DNA of 16,027 bases from AC-32 sp035518635 (lineage in GTDB: Bacteria; Actinomycetota; Thermoleophilia; Gaiellales; Gaiellaceae). Positions within the stretch are counted from its first letter, which is position 1. Every line of letters begins with the position of its first letter. Made by a program: the position numbers and the translations under genes. The DNA lies in contig DATIXI010000009.1 of NCBI GenBank assembly GCA_035518635.1, positions 1 to 16,027 of the forward strand. Direction: 5' to 3'. Below, in pieces: positions 1 through 6,694 of this stretch. Under the pieces are notes generated by a model. It made no database searches. It was not told the origin of the DNA and saw nothing but the letters and a program-made list of their open reading frames with translations.

Positions 1-1014
1 GCCCTGACCCGCCGCCCTCAGGCTGACGACAGGTCTTCCCGTACCGCCCCGCCGGATCTCCAGGCGTCCTCGCCGGAGGCTCGCCAGCCGGTCGCCGCTC
101 GGTGACCAGGGGGACCCGAACGCAGTACCTGGGAACGAGGAGAGCACCCTGCCGCGCGCGTCGTACACCCGGGTCTTCCGCTCGAGGCCGACCGCGAGCC
201 GGCCCGTGCTCGACCATGCGAGGGAGCGCGGATCGATCGAGTTGACGTGCCACGCCGCTGCTCCGTCCGTGTCCACGACCCTCAGACCGCCTGCGCGGCG
301 CGCAGGCCCGCCCACTTTGACCGGCGCTCCGGCGGCGGCCGCGCTCGGATAGAGATGAGCCCTGTAGGCGAGCAACCGTCCGTCCGACGACCAGGCCAGC
401 TCGTCGGTGAACTCCGTGTCGATCACCTTGCCACGGCCGTTCATGCCTCCGAGGTAGAGGGCCGCGGAGGCGGGGCTTTGCGCGGCGACGGCGATTCGGC
501 GGCCGTCCGGCGACCAGGCGACCTGCCCGTCGAGGCCACCAGCCGAGTAGGGCGGGAAGAGATACGGCGAGAGCTTGACCAACGACCCTCCGTGGAGCCT
601 CGCGGCGTACAGCGCGACTCCTCCGTGACGATCGCTGAGGAACGCGACCCGCTTGCCGTCCGGCGAGACGGCGGGGGCGATGTCACGCGCAGCGCTCCGG
701 CTCAGGTTGGTTCGCCGCCCGTCGAGGCCGACGCTGTAGATCTCGCCGTAGAGGACCGCGACTCGGTTTGCGGCGAAGACGATCCTCGGCCGGCCGGCGC
801 CCGCTGGAGCAGAGGTTGGCTGCGAACCCGAGCGCAAGGACGTGCTGCCCACCACGGCGACGACGGCGTACGTGACGACTCCGAGCAGCGCCGTAGCGAG
901 CACGAGAGCCACACCGATCCGCTGGCGGCGGCGCCGCTGGCGTTGTCGTGCCTCCTCGATGAGCGCCTCTAGCTCATCGGAACGCGGCGGAGGCGGCGTG
1001 GTGACGGTGGCCAT
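1..1014 (-). CDS. TolB-like/PD40 beta-propeller membrane protein, C-terminus cut by window edge
   Basis: The reading frame is open from an ATG at 1014 to base 1 (338 codons, no stop), so the C-terminus is missing. Residues 11-32 are charged and very Arg-rich, followed by one hydrophobic segment at about 33-56, giving an N-terminal signal anchor with the rest outside. After it come degenerate PD40/WD-type beta-propeller blades with the motif family AxSPDGKRVAF, AWSPDGRRIAV, AWSSDGRLLAY and PWSPSGDRLAS. TolB-like propellers usually act as protein-interaction or sensing surfaces; no catalytic residues are visible. The start lies 3 nt after the stop of the GntR gene, so the two are almost certainly co-transcribed. 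The specific function is unknown. The fold call is solid, the role is not. Confidence 0.82.
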   Translation of the reverse strand, partial: MATVTTPPPPRSDELEALIEEARQRQRRRRQRIGVALVLATALLGVVTYAVVAVVGSTSLRSGSQPTSAPAGAGRPRIVFAANRVAVLYGEIYSVGLDGRRTNLSRSAARDIAPAVSPDGKRVAFLSDRHGGVALYAARLHGGSLVKLSPYLFPPYSAGGLDGQVAWSPDGRRIAVAAQSPASAALYLGGMNGRGKVIDTEFTDELAWSSDGRLLAYRAHLYPSAAAAGAPVKVGGPARRAGGLRVVDTDGAAAWHVNSIDPRSLAWSSTGRLAVGLERKTRVYDARGRVLSSFPGTAFGSPWSPSGDRLASLRRGRLEIRRGGTGRPVVSLRAAGQG

Positions 1015-1017
1015 CGC

Positions 1018-1365
1018 TTAGCTGAGCGACTCGATCATCTGGATCAGCTCCTGCCGGCGGTACCCGTGTGCGCGCGCAAACCGGACGAGCTCCTTCGTGC
1101 GCGCGAGCACGGCGCCCTGCTGCGGTGTCCCGGCGACCGTCACGCCCCGGCCCCGCCGGAACTCGAGCAAGCCTTCGTCCCGCAGCATCCGGAGGGCGCG
1201 CAGGACGGTGTTCGTGTTCACCTCGAGCACCGCTGCAAGGTCGCGTGCCGGTGGCAGCCGCTCGCCGGGCCCGGCCTCTCCGTCCGCGATCGCGCGCCGA
1301 ATCTCGGCCGCCACCTGCTCGTGGAGCTGGAGCGGCTCGTCTCGGTCGACGCTGACCTCAAGCAT
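1018..1365 (-). CDS. GntR-family transcriptional regulator, short YtrA-like type
   Basis: This 115-aa protein has a GntR winged helix-turn-helix at residues about 8-78 (PLQLHEQVAAEIRRAI, GERLPPARDLA, NTVLRALRMLRDEGLLEFRRGRG) and only about 35 residues after it. It therefore lacks the large FadR, HutC or MocR effector domains and matches the short YtrA type, which known members use as dimeric repressors of their own operon. The ATG at 1365 was chosen because the GntR domain begins within eight residues of it; the longer open frame upstream runs through the acyl-CoA dehydrogenase gene on the other strand and is spurious. YtrA regulators usually control ABC transporters, but here the following gene encodes a membrane beta-propeller protein. 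Autoregulation is likely but inferred. Confidence 0.92.
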   Translation of the reverse strand: MLEVSVDRDEPLQLHEQVAAEIRRAIADGEAGPGERLPPARDLAAVLEVNTNTVLRALRMLRDEGLLEFRRGRGVTVAGTPQQGAVLARTKELVRFARAHGYRRQELIQMIESLS

Positions 1366-1375
1366 GGTGCTAGCA

Positions 1376-1385
1376 ATCGTAGCTT
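1376..1385. promoter_or_regulatory. Candidate overlapping divergent -10 hexamers between GntR and acyl-CoA dehydrogenase genes
   Basis: ATCGTAGCTT fits ANNNTANNNT. On the minus strand it reads TACGAT (1381-1376), 10 nt before the GntR ATG at 1365. On the plus strand it reads TAGCTT (1380-1385), pointing toward the acyl-CoA dehydrogenase. The minus hexamer is the better supported; the dehydrogenase also has a closer -10 at 1411. No good -35 is visible on either side. Confidence 0.4.
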
Positions 1386-1387
1386 CA

Positions 1388-1406
1388 TCTGGCGCAGATT
1401 TCCAGA
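1388..1406. promoter_or_regulatory. Inverted repeat, possible GntR operator
   Basis: TCTGG (1388-1392) and CCAGA (1402-1406) form an inverted repeat with 9 nt between the arms. It lies between the divergent GntR and dehydrogenase starts, inside the region RNA polymerase would occupy for either promoter, so a dimeric regulator bound here could act both ways. Five-base arms are weak evidence and the assignment to this GntR protein is inference from position only. Confidence 0.22.
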
Positions 1407-1410
1407 GGCG

Positions 1411-1416
1411 TAGGCT
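1411..1416 (+). promoter_or_regulatory. -10 box TAGGCT for leaderless acyl-CoA dehydrogenase
   Basis: TAGGCT matches TANNNT and is followed by exactly 7 nt and the GTG at 1424, so transcription would start at or next to the start codon. The nearest SD-like sequence, AGAGG at 1404-1408, is 15 nt from the GTG, which is too far for normal use. Confidence 0.6.
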
Positions 1417-1423
1417 CCGCCGC

Positions 1424-2575
1424 GTGGCAGACGCGATCTCGTTCCGCCCCACAAGCGAGCAGCGGGAGCTGCAGCGGCTCGCGCACGAGTTCGCCGAGCG
1501 GGAGTTGCGGCCGATCGCAGCCGAGTGCGACGAGCGCGAGGAGTTCCCGCCCGATCTGCTCGCCAAGGCGGCCGCGCTCGGGCTGACCTCGTACGCGATC
1601 CCGCAGGAGTACGGGGGCGGCGGCGTCGACGCGGTCACCTCGGCGCTGATCGCCGAGGAGCTTTCCTGGGGCTGCGCGGGCCTGGCCGGCGGGCTCCAGG
1701 CGACGATGTTTCCCGTGCGGCCGCTGCTCGCCTTCGGCAGCGACGAGCAGCGCAACCGATACCTGCCGCTGCTCGCGTCGAAAGAGGGCACGACCGCCGC
1801 GATCGCGTTCACGGAGTCGCAGGCCGGCTCCGATCTCGGCGCGATCCGCGCTGAGGCCCGCCGCGACGGCGCTGGCTACGTGCTGAGCGGCGAGAAGTGC
1901 TACGTCACGAACGGCGGCATCGCCGACGTCACGCTCGTGTTCGTCAAGCTCGACGGCGCGCTCACGGCGTTCCTGCTCGAACTGGGCGATCCGGGCCTCA
2001 CCGCCGGCCGGGAGGAGCGCAAGCTGGGCTTCCGCGCCTCGTACACAGGCTCGGTGGTGATGGACGGCGCGCGCATCCCCGCAGCCCGGCTGATCGGGGA
2101 CGAAGGCCAGGGACTGGAGATCGCGCTCGACTTCTTCGCGGCCTCGCGGCCCCAGGTTGCCGCAGCGGCCGTCGGCCTCGCGCGGGCCGCGTTCGAGTAC
2201 GCGGTCGAGTACGCGCGCGGGCGGCACGCGTTCGGTCGCCCGCTGCTCGCGCGCCAGGGCGTCTCGTTCAAGCTCGCCGACGCTGCGATGGAGATCGAGG
2301 CCGCGCGGCTGCTCGTCTGGCGCGCCTGCGAGGCGCTCGACCGCGGCGAGGACGCGGGTCTGCTCGGCTCGTACGCCAAGGCCTTCGCCGCCGACACGGC
2401 GATGCGCGTGACCACCGACGCCGTCCAGGTGCTCGGCGGGGCCGGGATCATGCGCGACCAGCCGGTCGAGAGGTGGCTGCGCGACGCGAAGGTCTTCCAG
2501 ATCGTCGAGGGCACGTCCGAGATCCAGCGGCACGTGATCGCGACCTACCTCCGAGCCGAGAAGAAGCCTGCGTGA
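1424..2575 (+). CDS. Acyl-CoA dehydrogenase
   Basis: This 383-aa protein is a full-length FAD-dependent acyl-CoA dehydrogenase, which makes a trans-2-enoyl-CoA and passes electrons to electron-transfer flavoprotein. Visible signatures are AFTESQAGSDLGAI (about 128-141, substrate/FAD site), the middle beta domain to about 225, RARGRHAFGRPL-like sequence at about 264-275, the FAD-binding VLGGAGIMRDQPVERWLRDAK (336-356) and IVEGTSEIQR (360-369), where E362 is the usual catalytic base of short/medium-chain enzymes. The length matches the family norm of about 380 from the GTG at 1424, and a -10 box sits 7 nt upstream; the longer open frame upstream is antisense to the GntR gene. The exact acyl substrate cannot be read from sequence. 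Confidence 0.95.
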   Translation: MADAISFRPTSEQRELQRLAHEFAERELRPIAAECDEREEFPPDLLAKAAALGLTSYAIPQEYGGGGVDAVTSALIAEELSWGCAGLAGGLQATMFPVRPLLAFGSDEQRNRYLPLLASKEGTTAAIAFTESQAGSDLGAIRAEARRDGAGYVLSGEKCYVTNGGIADVTLVFVKLDGALTAFLLELGDPGLTAGREERKLGFRASYTGSVVMDGARIPAARLIGDEGQGLEIALDFFAASRPQVAAAAVGLARAAFEYAVEYARGRHAFGRPLLARQGVSFKLADAAMEIEAARLLVWRACEALDRGEDAGLLGSYAKAFAADTAMRVTTDAVQVLGGAGIMRDQPVERWLRDAKVFQIVEGTSEIQRHVIATYLRAEKKPA

Positions 2576-2592
2576 AGCGCGGCCGCGGACGC

Positions 2593-2598
2593 TAGACT
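2593..2598 (+). promoter_or_regulatory. -10 box TAGACT for leaderless VanW-family gene
   Basis: TAGACT lies in the 30-nt gap after the acyl-CoA dehydrogenase stop and is followed by exactly 7 nt and the TTG at 2606. No Shine-Dalgarno sequence is present. The gap therefore holds a separate promoter instead of a simple operon junction. The -35 region, inside the end of the dehydrogenase gene, is weak. Confidence 0.6.
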
Positions 2599-2605
2599 GC
2601 GCCCC

Positions 2606-4471
2606 TTGCGGGTGGAAGCAGGTTCTAGCGCCGTCCGGATGCGGAGCAGCCGGCGCGCCAGGTCTCGCCGGTTGCTCGTTCAGCGTCTGCTCGCGCTCAT
2701 AGCAGTCGTCGTCCTCGGCGGGGTTGTGCTCGGCCTGGCCTTTTCCGGCTCCCCGGCCCGCCTTGCAGGCGGCGTCCAGATCGCGGGCGTGAGCGTCGGC
2801 GGGCTGACCTCCGACGAGGCGGTCGCGAGGCTCCAGGCCCGCGCCCGGGCCGTCGCGAGCATCCCGGTCGTTTTCACCGCCGAGGGCCACACGTGGCGCC
2901 TGAAGGCGGCGAACCTGGGCGTCGAGGCGGACTGGCCGGCCGCGGTCAAGATGGCTCAGAAGCAGGGCGAGGGGCTTCCGCCGCTCCGCGGGCTCCGGCG
3001 CGTGGGCATCCGGTTCTTCGGCTCGGACGTGACGCCGCCGACCCGCGTCTGGCAGCGGGCCCTCAGCTTCGAGCTGACGCGGATGAGCCGAGCGGTCGGT
3101 GCTCCACACCGGGACGCCGCGATCGTGCTGCACGGGCTGCAGCCGTCCGTCGTCCCCGGCCGCACGGGCCGGGCGCTCGACAGCAAGCTGGCCGGGATGG
3201 CGATCGTCCAGGCGCTGGCCGGCTTCGAGCGCGGGCGGCCGGTGCCGCTTCCGGTCGAGGTCGACCACCCGAGGGCGACGGCCGCAGATCTCACGCCCGT
3301 CGTGGCCGAGGTCAAAACGGCGCTCTCGCGCCCGATCAAGATGAGCCTCGGCCGCTCGTCCTGGTGGCTGCCGCAGGGACAGCTGGCAACCCTCCTCGCG
3401 CTCCCGCACGGCGGCACGCGGACGCTCGCGATCGGTGGGCCGGCCGCGACCGGATACTTCGAGCGGCTCGGCCACGGGGTCGGCCGCCCGCCGCGCGATG
3501 CGACGTTCGGCATCACGAACAGCGGCGGCGTGGCCGTCGTCCCGGCCCGGGCCGGGCGGGTGATCGACGTTCAGGCCACGCGCAAGCACATCCTCGCAGC
3601 GGCGCTCTCGCCGGTCCGCCGGAGCGCGCGCGTGATGGTGATGTACCAGGCCGCCAAGCGCTCGACGGCGCAGGCACAGGCGATGGGGATCACGACGCGC
3701 GTAGGCCGCTACGAGACGATCTACGGCGGCGACCCGAACCGGATCCACAACGTCCAGCTTGTCGCCCGCCTCATCGACGGCAAGGTGATCGCGCCCGGCG
3801 CGACGTTCTCCTTCAACCAGGCGACCGGCGCGCGCACGGCCGACAAGGGCTTCCTCGAGGCGCCGGTGATCATCAACGGCGAGCTCACAACCGGTCTCGG
3901 CGGCGGCGTCTGCCAGGTCTCGACGACCGTGTTCAACGCGGCGTACGAGGCAGGCCTGAAGATCACCGACCGGACGAACCACGCGCTCTACATCAGCCAT
4001 TACCCGCAGGGGCGTGACGCGACGGTCGACTACCCGGACGTCGACCTCCGCTTCATCAACGACACGCCCCACTGGCTGCTGCTGCGGACGTTCGTCGGCT
4101 CGTCCTCGCTCGTAGTCGACCTCTACGGCGCCCCGCTCCACCGCCGCGTGGTCAGCCAGACACGCCCGCTGGTCGAGACCGGGCCACCGCCGATCAAGAA
4201 GATCCTGGACCCGGACCTGTACAAGGGCGAGACGGTCGTCCAGGAGAGCGGCGAGCCCTCACGGTCGACGAGCGTGCGGCGGCTCGTCTACGCGCCGGCC
4301 GGGAAGCTGCTCTACGACAACACGTGGTACTCGAGCTACCGCGGCGAGCCGAGGGTGGTCGAGGTCGGAACGAAGCCGAGGGCGAAGACCCCGCCGCCGA
4401 AGAAGGGCGCGAGCGGCCCGAGCGGGCCCAGCGGCCCGAGCGGCGCCTCGGGCGTCAGCGCTCCGCGCTAG
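2606..4471 (+). CDS. VanW family envelope protein with YoaR-like and G5 domains
   Basis: This 621-aa protein has a basic N-terminus and one membrane segment at about 22-48, so most of it is outside the membrane. Residues about 55-360 resemble paired YoaR/peptidoglycan-binding-4 repeats (for example AGVSVGGLTSDEAVARL). The VanW domain spans about 376-500, with the hallmark TGLGGGVCQVSTTVFNAAYEAGL and NHALYISHYPQGRDATVDY. A G5-like domain follows (about 535-595, YKGETVVQESGEPSRSTSV), then a Pro/Lys linker and a PSG repeat tail. VanW proteins are associated with the cell wall, but their biochemical role is unsettled. The TTG start is supported by a -10 box 7 nt upstream. The 3' end overlaps the convergent thioesterase gene by 17 nt. 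Confidence 0.93.
   Translation: MRVEAGSSAVRMRSSRRARSRRLLVQRLLALIAVVVLGGVVLGLAFSGSPARLAGGVQIAGVSVGGLTSDEAVARLQARARAVASIPVVFTAEGHTWRLKAANLGVEADWPAAVKMAQKQGEGLPPLRGLRRVGIRFFGSDVTPPTRVWQRALSFELTRMSRAVGAPHRDAAIVLHGLQPSVVPGRTGRALDSKLAGMAIVQALAGFERGRPVPLPVEVDHPRATAADLTPVVAEVKTALSRPIKMSLGRSSWWLPQGQLATLLALPHGGTRTLAIGGPAATGYFERLGHGVGRPPRDATFGITNSGGVAVVPARAGRVIDVQATRKHILAAALSPVRRSARVMVMYQAAKRSTAQAQAMGITTRVGRYETIYGGDPNRIHNVQLVARLIDGKVIAPGATFSFNQATGARTADKGFLEAPVIINGELTTGLGGGVCQVSTTVFNAAYEAGLKITDRTNHALYISHYPQGRDATVDYPDVDLRFINDTPHWLLLRTFVGSSSLVVDLYGAPLHRRVVSQTRPLVETGPPPIKKILDPDLYKGETVVQESGEPSRSTSVRRLVYAPAGKLLYDNTWYSSYRGEPRVVEVGTKPRAKTPPPKKGASGPSGPSGPSGASGVSAPR
4409..4453 (+). repeat. Five 9-nt units encoding a (P/A)SG tail
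   Basis: Five tandem 9-nt units encode ASG, PSG, PSG, PSG, ASG at residues 602-616 of the VanW protein, a collagen-like low-complexity tail at the outer C-terminus. Codons vary between units (ccg/ccc, agc/tcg, ggc/ggg), so the units are related in protein more than by recent DNA duplication. Length variation among strains is plausible but unseen here. Confidence 0.75.
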
Positions 4472-4862
4472 CGATCTCCTCGACCAGCCATGCGGGCAGG
4501 CGCGTCGGCCGGTGTGTGGCCGCGTCCACGCAGGCGTGCCGCGTCCAGCCGTCCGCGACCGTCTCGCCGTCGCGCTCGACCGAGTAGTCAAAGCGGAAGC
4601 GGGCGCCGCGGAGGTCGCCGCAGGCGCAGCGGACGGTGAGCCGCTCGTCGAAGCGTGCTGGGAGGAGGTAGCGCACGTGCGACTCGATCGTCAGCGCCTC
4701 GATCCCGTCGGCCCGCAGGCCCGGGTACCCGCCCCGGAAGCGGGCGAGGTAGTCGATCCGCGCCATCTCGAACCAGACGAGGTAGACGGAGTTGTGCGCA
4801 ATGCCCTGCGCGTCGGTCTCGGCGAAGCGCACGCGCACCCCGGTCTCGAAGCGAAAGTCCAC
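4455..4862 (-). CDS. YbgC/FadM-like acyl-CoA thioesterase, hot-dog fold
   Basis: This 135-aa protein matches the 4-hydroxybenzoyl-CoA thioesterase/YbgC class in length and signature: VRFAETDAQGIAHNSVYLVWFEMARIDYL. D17 in the TDxxGxxHN motif sits where the catalytic aspartate of this class is found, and the following Tyr/Trp-rich helix is typical. Such enzymes hydrolyse acyl-CoA thioesters in the cytoplasm as tetramers. The GTG start at 4862 is 6 nt after the -10 hexamer TAGAGT on the minus strand, implying a leaderless mRNA. The gene diverges from the sirtuin gene and converges on the VanW gene. A functional link to the acyl-CoA dehydrogenase or sirtuin is possible but not shown; acyl chain preference is unknown. 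Confidence 0.92.
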   Translation of the reverse strand: MDFRFETGVRVRFAETDAQGIAHNSVYLVWFEMARIDYLARFRGGYPGLRADGIEALTIESHVRYLLPARFDERLTVRCACGDLRGARFRFDYSVERDGETVADGWTRHACVDAATHRPTRLPAWLVEEIASAER

Positions 4863-4868
4863 GCGCGA

Positions 4869-4878
4869 ACTCTACGAT
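4869..4878. promoter_or_regulatory. Overlapping divergent -10 elements, thioesterase/sirtuin bidirectional promoter
   Basis: ACTCTACGAT contains TAGAGT on the minus strand (4874-4869) and TACGAT on the plus strand (4873-4878), sharing the central TA. Each is followed by exactly 6 nt and a GTG: 4862 for the thioesterase and 4885 for the sirtuin. The two start codons are only 22 nt apart, so both genes must be driven from this site and both mRNAs should be leaderless. Confidence 0.7.
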
Positions 4879-4884
4879 CGGTCG

Positions 4885-5625
4885 GTGTCCGTCACCGAGC
4901 TTGCCGAGCTGATCCGCCGGCGACAGCCGAGCGTCGCTCTGACCGGGGCGGGCATCTCGACCGAGAGCGGGATTCCCGACTTTCGCTCGCCCACCGGCCT
5001 CTGGGCCAGGTTCGACCCGCTCGAGTACGGGTCGATCGAGGCGTTTCGCACCGACCCGGTCAAGGTCTGGAGCTTCTACAAGCCGCGCGTGGCGATGCTG
5101 ACCGAGGCAGAGCCCAACCCCGCGCACCTCGCGCTCGCCGAGCTCGAGCGGCTCGGCTTCGTCCAGGCCGTCGTGACGCAGAACATCGACCTCCTCCACG
5201 AGCGCGCCGGGAGTCGCGAGGTCGTCGAGGTGCACGGCTCGATCCGTACCTCGACCTGCCCCGGCTGCAAGGAGCGGTACCAGCTCGCGCGCGTGCTCGA
5301 GCTGCTGGCCGAGGCCGATGCGCCCGCATGCCCGGCGTGCGGCGAGATCCTCAAGCCGGATGTGGTCTTCTTCGGCGAGCTCCTGCCGGAGGCGGCAATG
5401 GACCGCGCGTACGAGCTCGCGCGCGGGGCAGGCGTGCTGCTCGTCGTGGGCTCGGCGCTCGAGGTCTATCCCGTCGCCGGCTTGCCGCTCGAGACGATCC
5501 GGGCGGGGGGCGAGGTGGCGATCGTCAACCGCGGCCCGACCGCGTTCGACGGGCAGGCGTCGCTGCGCGTCGACGGAAGCGCAGGCGAAGTCCTCTCGAA
5601 GCTCGTGGCCGCGCTACGCGACTGA
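4885..5625 (+). CDS. NAD-dependent protein deacylase, sirtuin (Sir2/CobB family)
   Basis: This 246-aa protein removes acyl groups from protein lysines using NAD+. Motifs are in order: GAGISTESGIPDFRS (21-35, NAD binding), TQNIDLLHERAG (98-109), VHG with catalytic H117, two zinc-binding CxxC pairs (C125/C128 and C149/C152), KPDVVFFGE (157-165), VVGSALEVYPVAGLP (187-201) and IVNRGPT. The length is typical of bacterial sirtuins. The GTG at 4885 was chosen because it begins just before the Rossmann fold and lies 6 nt after a -10 hexamer; the upstream extension overlaps the thioesterase gene. Bacterial sirtuins often reactivate acyl-CoA synthetases, which would fit nearby acyl-CoA genes, but that link is inference. 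Confidence 0.96.
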   Translation: MSVTELAELIRRRQPSVALTGAGISTESGIPDFRSPTGLWARFDPLEYGSIEAFRTDPVKVWSFYKPRVAMLTEAEPNPAHLALAELERLGFVQAVVTQNIDLLHERAGSREVVEVHGSIRTSTCPGCKERYQLARVLELLAEADAPACPACGEILKPDVVFFGELLPEAAMDRAYELARGAGVLLVVGSALEVYPVAGLPLETIRAGGEVAIVNRGPTAFDGQASLRVDGSAGEVLSKLVAALRD

Positions 5626-5647
5626 AGGTGTTCGCTCGGGGCCGTCG

Positions 5648-5815
5648 TTACGCGGCGGCGCGCTTGAGCGGGCGCTCGACGAGCACCTGCCGGCACTTCG
5701 TGCAGACGGTCCGCTCGACCTCGAACGGGACGCCGAGCCGCTGCGCCATCGCGTAGGTGAGAGCGGGGCTGTGCTTGTGGGCGCGAGGGCGCCGGTGGTG
5801 GAAGAGCTGGGACAT
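5648..5815 (-). CDS. Small 55-aa CxxC protein, function unknown
   Basis: I do not recognise this protein. It begins with a His/Arg-rich stretch (MSQLFHHRRPRAHKH), then a short hydrophobic/helical segment (ALTYAMAQRLGVPFEVE) and ends with one CTKC motif in RTVCTKCRQVLVERPL and a basic tail. One CxxC pair plus clustered histidines could bind zinc alone or by dimerising, like half a zinc ribbon. Support for it being real: an ATG at 5815, AGGA a few bases upstream, a TACGCT -10 hexamer at 5838-5833, and a position that neatly fills the space between the sirtuin and L,D-transpeptidase genes. The frame continues open upstream through the transpeptidase gene, but that part is a shadow. Confidence 0.68.
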   Translation of the reverse strand: MSQLFHHRRPRAHKHSPALTYAMAQRLGVPFEVERTVCTKCRQVLVERPLKRAAA

Positions 5816-5832
5816 CGTCCTCGATTTCAGCG

Positions 5833-5838
5833 TAGTGA
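5833..5838 (-). promoter_or_regulatory. -10 box TACGCT for the 55-aa CxxC gene
   Basis: On the minus strand TACGCT is followed by 13 nt and the ATG at 5815. An AGGA lies in the short leader, so this looks like a leadered start with a very short 5' UTR. No clear -35 was found. Confidence 0.4.
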
Positions 5839-5913
5839 CCGAACCGGAAGCTACGACGCCAAAAAGGGTGACGAGATTGTGGCGATTTGGTAAAGGCGAC
5901 TTCGCGCGGGTAC

Positions 5914-5919
5914 TAAGCT
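5914..5919 (+). promoter_or_regulatory. -10 box TAAGCT for leaderless L,D-transpeptidase gene
   Basis: TAAGCT is followed by exactly 7 nt and the GTG at 5927, with no Shine-Dalgarno sequence. The 111 nt between the divergent starts at 5815 and 5927 is richer in A/T than the genes around it and holds separate promoters for each direction. Confidence 0.6.
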
Positions 5920-5926
5920 CGTCTCT

Positions 5927-6694
5927 GTGCCACACCGGCGTCTCCTCTCGCTCGTTTCCGTGCTGCCGGTCTGTCTCCTCGCCGCGTCGTGCTCGACGGT
6001 GCAGCGGGGCATCGGCGGCGGCGCCTCCGGCGCAGCTCCCGTGGCCCACTGCCGCAGCGCATCGTCCGTGCCGGTCGGCTCGAGCCGCGTCGCGGTCGCG
6101 GCGATCGTGCGCAGGCACGCGCGCGCCTACCGCCGGCCGGGCGGCCGCGCGTTCGCGAGCTTCGGGCACCTGAACCGCAACGGCTACCCGACGGTGCTCC
6201 GTGTGCTCTCGGCCGTGCGCCGGCGCAACTGCAGCGCGGCCTGGTACCACGTCCAGCTCCCGATCCGCCCGAACGGCGTGACGGGGTTCGTCCGCGCGGG
6301 CGCCGTCGGTCTCGGCCGGGTCGGCACCCGGATCCGGGTCGACGTCTCCTCGCGGCGGCTCACGCTCTACCGCAACGGGCGACCGGTGCTGCGGACCACC
6401 GTCGCGGTCGGAGCGCGGGCCACGCCCACCCCGACCGGGAGCTATTACGTCGACCAGCGGCTCGTCCCGGTCAACCCGTCCGGGCCGTATGGTCCCGGCG
6501 CGCTCGGGATCTCGGCCTTCTCGAACGTCCTCACGCACTGGACGCAGGGCGGCCCCGTCGCCATTCACGGCACGAACGAGCCCTCTTCGATCGGCCGCGC
6601 GGCCTCGAATGGCTGTATCCGCGTCCGCAACCGCGTGCTCAGGCGCCTGTTCGCCTCGACTCCGGCCGGGACGCCGGTCACGATCACCCGGTGA
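5927..6694 (+). CDS. L,D-transpeptidase (YkuD domain) lipoprotein
   Basis: This 255-aa protein has a basic N-terminus, a hydrophobic core and LLAAS-C22, a lipobox-like site, so it is probably a lipid-anchored exported protein. Residues about 30-125 form a domain I cannot name, with Cys42 and Cys102 as a possible disulfide. The YkuD catalytic domain spans about 135-254: VDVSSRRLTLYRNGRPV, TPTPTGSYYV, and the catalytic block HGTNEPSSIGRAASNGCIRV with H214 and nucleophile C230. Such enzymes make 3-3 peptidoglycan cross-links or attach proteins to the wall. GTG at 5927 is supported by the -10 box. Its last codon and stop overlap the GTG of the next gene (GTGA), indicating translational coupling. 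Confidence 0.94.
   Translation: MPHRRLLSLVSVLPVCLLAASCSTVQRGIGGGASGAAPVAHCRSASSVPVGSSRVAVAAIVRRHARAYRRPGGRAFASFGHLNRNGYPTVLRVLSAVRRRNCSAAWYHVQLPIRPNGVTGFVRAGAVGLGRVGTRIRVDVSSRRLTLYRNGRPVLRTTVAVGARATPTPTGSYYVDQRLVPVNPSGPYGPGALGISAFSNVLTHWTQGGPVAIHGTNEPSSIGRAASNGCIRVRNRVLRRLFASTPAGTPVTITR

Noticed and set aside
1385..4141. Very long minus-strand open frame (918 codons) opposite the acyl-CoA dehydrogenase and VanW genes
   Set aside because: Translation is Arg/Ala/Asp-rich with no domain, and it mirrors strongly conserved plus-strand genes. Long antisense frames are expected at this GC content.
4262..5235. Alternative minus-strand frames overlapping the thioesterase and sirtuin genes
   Set aside because: They lack domains and conflict with the two well-supported genes and their shared promoter.
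5989..6690. N-terminal extension of the 509-aa protein through the L,D-transpeptidase gene
   Set aside because: The extension is Arg/Pro-rich nonsense in a shifted frame, while the GTG at 6691 overlaps the upstream stop and begins a proper signal sequence.
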